Source: Pseudomonas sp. UBA4194 (GTDB lineage Bacteria > Pseudomonadota > Gammaproteobacteria > Pseudomonadales > Pseudomonadaceae). From it: a DNA stretch of 64,000 bases. Location: the NCBI RefSeq assembly GCF_002379585.1, contig NZ_DFUE01000043.1:25982-89981 (forward strand), read 5' to 3'. Made by a program: the position numbers and the translations under genes. Below are positions 58,686 to 64,000 of the stretch, piece after piece. The notes under the pieces are model-generated. The model was not told the DNA's origin. It did not search any database and saw only the letters and a program-made list of their open reading frames with translations. Position 1 is the first letter of the stretch, and each line of letters opens with the position of its first letter.

Positions 58686-59746
58686 TGGCCGAGCACGATC
58701 ACGACGCCAGCACCCAGTGGTTGGAGCAGGTCCGGGAGGCGCTGGCCGATGACCGCCCGCTGCGCATCCAGGGCGCCAACACCAAGCACTTCCTGGGACG
58801 TGCCTGCGCCGGCCAGGTGCTCGATACCCGCACCCATCGAGGCATCGTCACCTACGACCCCACCGAACTGGTGATCACCGCCCGTGCCGGCACCCCTCTG
58901 GCCGAATTGCGTGCTGCCGTGGACGCCGCCGGCCAGATGCTGCCCTTCGAACCACCGGCCTATGGCGAAGGCGCCACCCTGGGTGGCACCATCGCTGCCG
59001 GGCTGTCCGGGCCGCGCCGGCCGTGGGCCGGCTCCGCTCGGGACTACGTGTTGGGCACTCGGGTAATCACCGGCCTGGGCAAGCATCTGCGCTTCGGCGG
59101 CGAAGTGATGAAGAACGTCGCCGGCTATGACCTGTCCCGCCTGATGACGGGCAGCTTCGGCACACTGGGCTTGCTCAGCGAAGTGTCCCTCAAGGTGCTG
59201 CCCAAGCCCCGCGCCTGCTTCAGCATCAGAATTCATACCGACATCGAGCGGGCCCTGCACAAGCTCAGCGAGTGGGGCCAGCAGCCGATGCCGATCAGTG
59301 GCGCCTGCCACGATGGCGAGCACTTGTACCTGCGCCTGGAAAGCGGCGAAGGCTCAGTGGCGGCGGCCCACGAGCGGGTCGGTGGCGAACCGGTGGACTC
59401 CTGCTTCTGGGACGAACTGAACGAGCATCGCCTGGCTTTCTTCGATGACGCCCGACCGCTGTGGCGGTTGTCACTGCCGAACAATATCGGCCCGCTGCCA
59501 TTGCCCGGCGAGCAACTGATCGACTGGGGTGGCGCGCAGCGCTGGCTGAAGTCCGACGCCGACGCGCCGCGGATTCGCCAGAGCGTTGCTGAAGTGGGCG
59601 GGCATGTCACCTGCTACAGCCCAGGGGTAACCGATGCGCCGTTCCAACCGCTGCCTGCCCTGCTGCTGCGCTACCACCGCCAGCTCAAGGCACAACTCGA
59701 CCCTCAGGGTATCTTCTGCCCTGGCCGCCTGTATCCGGAGCTCTGA
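58685..59746 (+). CDS. glcE: Glycolate oxidase subunit GlcE
   Basis: 353 residues. A second FAD-binding PCMH-type subunit with RIQGANTKHFLGR near 22, PPAYGEGATLGGTIAAGLSGPRRPWAGSARDYVLGT near 92-128 and VMKNVAGYDLSRLMTGSFGTLGLL near 140-163. Required with GlcD and GlcF for glycolate oxidation. The ATG overlaps the glcD stop by one base (TGATG), so translation is coupled. It ends two bases before glcF. Confidence 0.95.
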   Translation: MAEHDHDASTQWLEQVREALADDRPLRIQGANTKHFLGRACAGQVLDTRTHRGIVTYDPTELVITARAGTPLAELRAAVDAAGQMLPFEPPAYGEGATLGGTIAAGLSGPRRPWAGSARDYVLGTRVITGLGKHLRFGGEVMKNVAGYDLSRLMTGSFGTLGLLSEVSLKVLPKPRACFSIRIHTDIERALHKLSEWGQQPMPISGACHDGEHLYLRLESGEGSVAAAHERVGGEPVDSCFWDELNEHRLAFFDDARPLWRLSLPNNIGPLPLPGEQLIDWGGAQRWLKSDADAPRIRQSVAEVGGHVTCYSPGVTDAPFQPLPALLLRYHRQLKAQLDPQGIFCPGRLYPEL

Positions 59747-59748
59747 CC

Positions 59749-60996
59749 ATGCAGACCCATTTCAGCGAACAGGCGCGTCAGTTGCCCCGCGCCGAAGAAG
59801 CCGAGCGCATTCTGCGCAGCTGCGTGCATTGCGGTTTCTGCAATGCCACCTGCCCCACCTACCAACTGTTGGGCGATGAACTCGACGGCCCACGCGGTCG
59901 CATCTACCTGATCAAACAGGTGCTGGAAGGCAACGAGGTCACCGCGCATACCCAGCTGCATCTGGACCGCTGCCTGAGCTGCCGCAACTGCGAAACCACC
60001 TGCCCTTCCGGGGTGGAGTATCACAACCTGCTGGACATTGGCCGTGCGCTGGTCGATCAGGCCGTGCCACGTCCTGCCGAGCAGCGCTGGCTGCGCGGCG
60101 GGCTCCGGGCCCTGACACCCCATCCCGGTGCATTCAAGGCCATGGTGCAGCTGGGACAGGCCTTCCGCCCGCTATTGCCGCAACGCCTGCGAGACAAACT
60201 GCCTCGTCAGGTGCACGCCCCCGTGGCTCGCCCTACGGCAAACCACGCACGCCAGGTGCTGATGCTCGAAGGCTGTGTGCAGCCTGGGCTGTCACCCAAC
60301 ACCAATGCCGCGACCGCTCGGGTGCTGGATCGCCTGGGCATCAGCGTCACCGACGTGCGTCAGGCCGGCTGTTGTGGCGCTGTCGACTACCACCTGGACG
60401 ACCAGGCCAAAGGTCTGCAACGCGCCAGGCACAATATCGATGCCTGGTGGCCGGCGATCGAAGCCGGTGCCGAGGCCATCGTGCAGACCGCCAGTGGCTG
60501 CGGCGCGTTCATCAAGGACTACGGCCATCTGCTTGAACACGATCCGGCGTACGCGGCCAAGGCCCGGCGAGTCAGTGCCCTGGCCAGGGACCTGGTCGAA
60601 GTGCTGCGCGATGAACCCGTCGAAAAACTCGAGGCACGCACCGATCTGCGCCTGGCGTTCCACTGCCCCTGCACCCTGCAACATGCGCAGAAACTGGGCG
60701 GCGTGACCGAGGACCTGTTGCGCCGCCTGGGCTTTCACTTGACCGATGTGCCCGATAGCCATCTATGCTGCGGTTCAGCCGGCACCTATTCGGTGACGCA
60801 ACCGGTGCTGGCGCGGCAGCTGCGCGACAACAAGCTCAACGCGCTGGAGAGCGGTCGCCCGCAAGTGATCGCCACGGCCAACATCGGCTGCCAGAACCAC
60901 CTCGACGGCGCTGGGCGTACGCCCGTGCGGCACTGGATCGAGTTGGTGGAGCAGGCATTGCCCGAACACCCATTGGCTCGACAACCGTTACCCTGA
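59749..60996 (+). CDS. glcF: Glycolate oxidase iron-sulfur subunit GlcF
   Basis: 415 residues. Two 4Fe-4S motifs CVHCGFCNATCP near 24-35 and CLSCRNCETTCP near 76-87, then two CCG domains (AGCCGAVDYH near 206 and LCCGSAGTYS near 340). Passes electrons from the GlcDE flavins to the quinone pool. Standard length and order; 36 bases precede glcG. Confidence 0.96.
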   Translation: MQTHFSEQARQLPRAEEAERILRSCVHCGFCNATCPTYQLLGDELDGPRGRIYLIKQVLEGNEVTAHTQLHLDRCLSCRNCETTCPSGVEYHNLLDIGRALVDQAVPRPAEQRWLRGGLRALTPHPGAFKAMVQLGQAFRPLLPQRLRDKLPRQVHAPVARPTANHARQVLMLEGCVQPGLSPNTNAATARVLDRLGISVTDVRQAGCCGAVDYHLDDQAKGLQRARHNIDAWWPAIEAGAEAIVQTASGCGAFIKDYGHLLEHDPAYAAKARRVSALARDLVEVLRDEPVEKLEARTDLRLAFHCPCTLQHAQKLGGVTEDLLRRLGFHLTDVPDSHLCCGSAGTYSVTQPVLARQLRDNKLNALESGRPQVIATANIGCQNHLDGAGRTPVRHWIELVEQALPEHPLARQPLP

Positions 60997-61032
60997 AACC
61001 GACCACAGACGACCACAGACTGGAGAAGCACC

Positions 61033-61434
61033 ATGCAGAGCAAAGCTATCCTTGGCCACGAAGACGTCACCCGCATTCTCGCTGCCGCCCGCGCCGAAGC
61101 GTTGAAGAACAATTGGCCGGTGGGGATTGCCGTAGTCGATGACGGTGGCCACTTGCTGGCTTACGAACGCCTGGACGGCGCCGCCGCCAGCACTGCCTAC
61201 ATCGCCCCGGGCAAGGCGCGCACCTCGGCGCTGGGGCGCAAGGAGTCGAAGGTGTTCGAGGACATGGTGAACAACGGCCGCACGGCGTTCCTGTCGGGCG
61301 GCATCATGACCTGCCTGGAGGGCGCGGTGCCGCTGGTGTTCGAAGGGCAGGTGATCGGCGCCATCGGCGTATCCGGCGTCAAGGCCTCCGAAGACGCCCA
61401 GATTGCCCGTGCCGGCGCGGCAGCACTGGCCTGA
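61033..61434 (+). CDS. glcG: GlcG/HbpS-like haem-binding family protein
   Basis: 133 residues with the GlcG pattern: AARAEALKNNWPVGIAVVDDGGHLLAYERLDGA near 17-49, SGGIMTCLEGAVPLVFEGQVIGAIGVSG near 90-117 and AQIARAGAAALA at the end. Its role in glycolate use is unsettled: it is part of the operon in many bacteria but not needed for the enzyme; relatives bind haem or cobalamin. GGAG-like AGAAG stands before the ATG. Confidence 0.9.
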   Translation: MQSKAILGHEDVTRILAAARAEALKNNWPVGIAVVDDGGHLLAYERLDGAAASTAYIAPGKARTSALGRKESKVFEDMVNNGRTAFLSGGIMTCLEGAVPLVFEGQVIGAIGVSGVKASEDAQIARAGAAALA

Positions 61435-61449
61435 ACCGGAGGAGCGACC

Positions 61450-63630
61450 ATGAACCCTCGCATGAGAGCGCAGCGCCTGCAGGTGGATCGCACGCTGTAC
61501 GATTTCATTGAAAACGAAGTGTTGCCCGAAAGCGGCATCGAATCGGAAGCGTTCTGGACCGGCTTCGATGCCTTGGTTCATCACCTCGCGCCGCAAAACC
61601 GCGTGCTGCTGGCCGAGCGCGACCGCTTGCAGGCGGAGCTGGACCAATGGCATCGCGCGCACCCAGGGCCGATCCAGGACCCAGGCGCCTATCGCAGTTT
61701 CCTCGAATCCATTGGTTACCTGCTGCCCCAGCCGGACCATGTGCAGATCGACACCACTGCGGTCGACAGCGAGATTGCCTTGCAGGCCGGTCCGCAATTG
61801 GTGGTGCCGGCAACCAACGCCCGCTACGCCCTGAACGCCGCCAACGCGCGCTGGGGCTCGCTGTACGATGCCCTGTACGGCACCGACGCGATCCCCGAGA
61901 GCGACGGCGCAGCCCGCGGCAAGGGCTACAACGAAGTGCGCGGCAGCAAGGTAATCGCCTTTGCCCGTGCCCTGCTCGATCAGAGCGCGCCGCTGGCCGG
62001 CGGCTCCCACAAGGACGCCACCGCCTACGCGATCATCGATGGGCAACTGCAGGTCCAGCTGAGCGACGGCAGCCACAGTGCCCTGGCCGACCCTGGCCAG
62101 TTCGTGGGTTTCCAGGGCGAAGCGTCACAACCGGTGGCGGTGCTGCTCAAGCACAACGGCTTGCACATCGAAATCCAGATCGATCCAACCTCACCCATCG
62201 GTCGCACCGATGCCGCCGGGGTCAAGGACCTGCTGCTCGAGGCGGCGCTGTCCACCATCATCGACTGCGAGGACTCGGTCGCGGCGGTGGATGCCGCCGA
62301 CAAGGTTCAGGTCTATCGCAACTGGCTGGGCCTGATGAAGGGTGACCTGACCGAGGAGCTGGACAAGGGCGGCAAGCGCTTTACTCGCCGGCTCAATGCC
62401 GACCGCCAATACCACACCCCAAGCGGTGGCAGCCTGAGCCTGCATGGCCGTTCGCTGCTGCTGATCCGCAACGTCGGCCACCTGATGACCAATCCGGCGA
62501 TCCTCGACGGCGAAGACCGCGAAATCCCCGAAGGCATTCTGGACGGGGTGGTCACCAGCCTGATCGGACTGTACGACCTGCAGCGACGCGGTAACTCACG
62601 CGCCGGCAGCCTGTACATCGTCAAACCGAAGATGCACGGCCCCGCTGAAGTGGCATTCGCCCACACGCTGTTCAGCGCCATCGAGGACTTGCTCAAGCTG
62701 CCGCGCCATACCCTCAAGATCGGCATCATGGACGAGGAACGGCGTACCTCGGTGAACCTCAAGGCCTGTATTGCTGCGGCGAAATCGCGAGTGGCGTTCA
62801 TCAACACCGGCTTTCTGGATCGCACCGGCGACGAGATCCACAGTGCCATGCAGGCAGGGCCCATGCTGCGCAAGGGCGACATGAAAGGCAGCGCCTGGAT
62901 TGCCGCCTACGAGCGTAACAACATGCTCACGGGCCTGGCCTGCGGCCTGCGCGGCAAGGCACAGATCGGCAAGGGCATGTGGGCCATGCCCGACCTGATG
63001 GCCGACATGCTGGTGCAGAAGATCGGTCACCCCAAAGCGGGCGCCAATACCGCCTGGGTACCCTCGCCCACTGCGGCCACACTGCATGCCCTGCATTACC
63101 ACCAGGTGGATGTGAGCGAAGTGCAGCAAACCCTGGAACAGATCGACGCCAGCGGCGAACGCGATGAGCTGCTGAACAATCTGCTGACCATTCCGGTGGT
63201 GGCCCAGGCCCAATGGTCGGCCGAACAGATCCGCCAGGAGCTGGACAACAATGCCCAGGGCTTGCTGGGCTACGTGGTGCGTTGGGTCGAGCAGGGCATC
63301 GGTTGCTCCAAGGTGCCGGACATTCACGACGTGGGCTTGATGGAGGACCGCGCGACCTTGCGCATTTCCAGCCAGCACCTGGCCAATTGGTTGACCCACG
63401 GTGTGGTGAGTCGCGAGCAGGTCGTCGAGACCTTGAAACGCATGGCCCGGGTGGTGGATCAGCAGAACGCCGGCGATCCCTCGTACCGGCCCATGGCCGA
63501 CGATTTCTCCGCATCGGTAGCGTTCAAGGCCGCCAGCGCGCTGGTGTTCGAGGGGTGTGAACAACCGAGCGGGTATACCGAACCGCTGTTGCATCAGTTC
63601 CGTTTGGCGTTCAAGCGGGATCAGGGGTAG
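61450..63630 (+). CDS. glcB: Malate synthase G
   Basis: 726 residues, full length for the G isoform. Glyoxylate and acetyl-CoA condense to malate; this feeds the glyoxylate made by GlcDEF into the citric-acid cycle. Motifs include the barrel regions IIDCEDSVAAVDAADKV near 273, RGNSRAGSLYIVKPKMHGP near 379-398, GIMDEERRTSVNLKACI near 425 and, near 607, the RQELDNNAQGLLGYVVRWVEQGIGCSKVPDI segment. Start at 61450 with GGAGGAG seven bases upstream. Confidence 0.96.
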   Translation: MNPRMRAQRLQVDRTLYDFIENEVLPESGIESEAFWTGFDALVHHLAPQNRVLLAERDRLQAELDQWHRAHPGPIQDPGAYRSFLESIGYLLPQPDHVQIDTTAVDSEIALQAGPQLVVPATNARYALNAANARWGSLYDALYGTDAIPESDGAARGKGYNEVRGSKVIAFARALLDQSAPLAGGSHKDATAYAIIDGQLQVQLSDGSHSALADPGQFVGFQGEASQPVAVLLKHNGLHIEIQIDPTSPIGRTDAAGVKDLLLEAALSTIIDCEDSVAAVDAADKVQVYRNWLGLMKGDLTEELDKGGKRFTRRLNADRQYHTPSGGSLSLHGRSLLLIRNVGHLMTNPAILDGEDREIPEGILDGVVTSLIGLYDLQRRGNSRAGSLYIVKPKMHGPAEVAFAHTLFSAIEDLLKLPRHTLKIGIMDEERRTSVNLKACIAAAKSRVAFINTGFLDRTGDEIHSAMQAGPMLRKGDMKGSAWIAAYERNNMLTGLACGLRGKAQIGKGMWAMPDLMADMLVQKIGHPKAGANTAWVPSPTAATLHALHYHQVDVSEVQQTLEQIDASGERDELLNNLLTIPVVAQAQWSAEQIRQELDNNAQGLLGYVVRWVEQGIGCSKVPDIHDVGLMEDRATLRISSQHLANWLTHGVVSREQVVETLKRMARVVDQQNAGDPSYRPMADDFSASVAFKAASALVFEGCEQPSGYTEPLLHQFRLAFKRDQG

Positions 63631-63641
63631 TTGGCAGGGTT

Positions 63642-63791
63642 GGGTTTTGCGGTGAATGGTCCCCTCACCCCAGCCCTCTCCCTGAGGGAGAGGGAGCCGA
63701 ACAATGGCGTTGCGGATATCGGCGATCTGCTTTTAGCTCCCTCTCCCTCAGGGAGAGGGCTGGGGTGAGGGGACCATTCACCACAAATCCC
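63642..63791. repeat. Long inverted repeat with 56-base arms
   Basis: The arms 63642-63697 and 63736-63791 are complementary (only a few mismatches at the outer end) around a 38-base spacer. Each arm also carries an inner CCCTCTCCCT / AGGGAGAGGG palindrome. The outer bases are GGGATTTGTGGTGAATGG-like. It sits between the convergent glcB and Gfo/Idh/MocA genes and overlaps the latter's last codons. It looks like a dispersed Pseudomonas intergenic repeat (GTCCCCTCACCCCAGCCCTCTCCC type) and probably ends transcription from both sides. Confidence 0.85.
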
Positions 63792-64000
63792 AACCCTGCC
63801 CCACCACCCTCGGCACACAGGCCCGCCCACTGCGCCCCGCCTCGGCGATGGCCTCCACCAGCGCCAACGTCCGGGCGCCATCCGCCACGCTTACCAGCGG
63901 CTGCACACGGCCCTGTGCCACCTCGATGAAATGCAACAACTGCAAACGCAGCGCTTCGTCGGCGGTGAACGTCTCTTGCACCTGCAACAGCGGCTCATGC
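63778..64000 (-). CDS. Gfo/Idh/MocA family oxidoreductase, C-terminal part only
   Basis: The minus-strand frame is open to the window end and gives about 73 residues (HEPLLQVQETFTADEALRLQ, LLHFIEVAQGRVQPLVSVADGARTLALVEAIAEAGRSGRACVPRVV). The VADGARTLALVEAIAEAGRSGR segment is the typical last helix of NAD-dependent sugar dehydrogenases of this family. Its final codons overlap the inverted repeat. The substrate-binding and Rossmann parts lie outside the window. Confidence 0.82.
   Translation of the reverse strand, partial: HEPLLQVQETFTADEALRLQLLHFIEVAQGRVQPLVSVADGARTLALVEAIAEAGRSGRACVPRVVGQGWDLW

Overview
The window looks like the chromosome of a Pseudomonas, probably of the putida/fluorescens side of the genus. 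The reasons are high GC, dense operons with ATGA stop/start overlaps, Pseudomonas-style REP palindromes (core GCGGC-TTAC-GCCGC), a glcDEFGB operon, an AmpC-type gene, a PtxS-type operator and a tRNA-Val(GAC). Species assignment is inference; I had no database access.

Layout. 1-695: end of a TacA/TacT-like toxin-antitoxin pair. 727-2785: a TetR regulator divergent from a NicC/salicylate-hydroxylase-like flavin monooxygenase. 3047-17535: a long, tightly packed one-strand catabolic operon. In order it holds a NitT/TauT ABC importer, SDR, cupin, alpha/beta hydrolase, IclR regulator, degenerate SDR, ThDP enzyme, NadX, aldehyde dehydrogenase, extradiol-type VOC dioxygenase, two small proteins, Rieske oxygenase, RidA and a flavin/2Fe-2S reductase, ending in a clear terminator. 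An outer-membrane porin follows (17971-19197). The monooxygenase, the operon and the porin each carry a sigma-54-like -24/-12 box of the same form (TGGCAT-N5-[AC]TGC[AT]) with TTYR-N4-YGAA-like dyads upstream, so I read them as one regulon. Its activator is not in the window. The substrate is unknown; the enzyme set points to a nitrogen-containing aromatic or heterocyclic compound.

19369-25191: a LysR regulator converging on a TRAP transporter plus class III aminotransferase operon, and a TauE/SafE permease. 25668-31526: a secreted Yellow/SMP-30-like protein under a perfect PtxS-type palindrome, cytochrome c, class C beta-lactamase, a secreted protein of unknown function, a GAF histidine kinase, tRNA-Val and a REP cluster. 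31527-39441: a YecA-type SEC-C protein, a duplicated membrane protein with a nitrilase-family partner, then a sugar-acid module (enolase-superfamily dehydratase, D-2-hydroxyacid dehydrogenase, MFS, LacI) with a visible LacI-type operator.

39669-56376: mostly housekeeping or accessory genes: hydrolase, FNT channel, MBL proteins, a CHASE4-PAS-GGDEF-EAL protein, a second GAF kinase, LysE exporter, DUF202 pair, DUF998, GNAT, a second peptide deformylase with YihY, CsbD, CvfB, small hypotheticals, a TorF-like porin and a DUF6279 lipoprotein. 56411-56912: a BrnT/BrnA toxin-antitoxin operon. 57186-63630: glcD-glcE-glcF-glcG-glcB for glycolate oxidation and glyoxylate assimilation, without an adjacent glcC. 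A 56-bp-arm inverted repeat separates it from a truncated Gfo/Idh/MocA gene at the window end.
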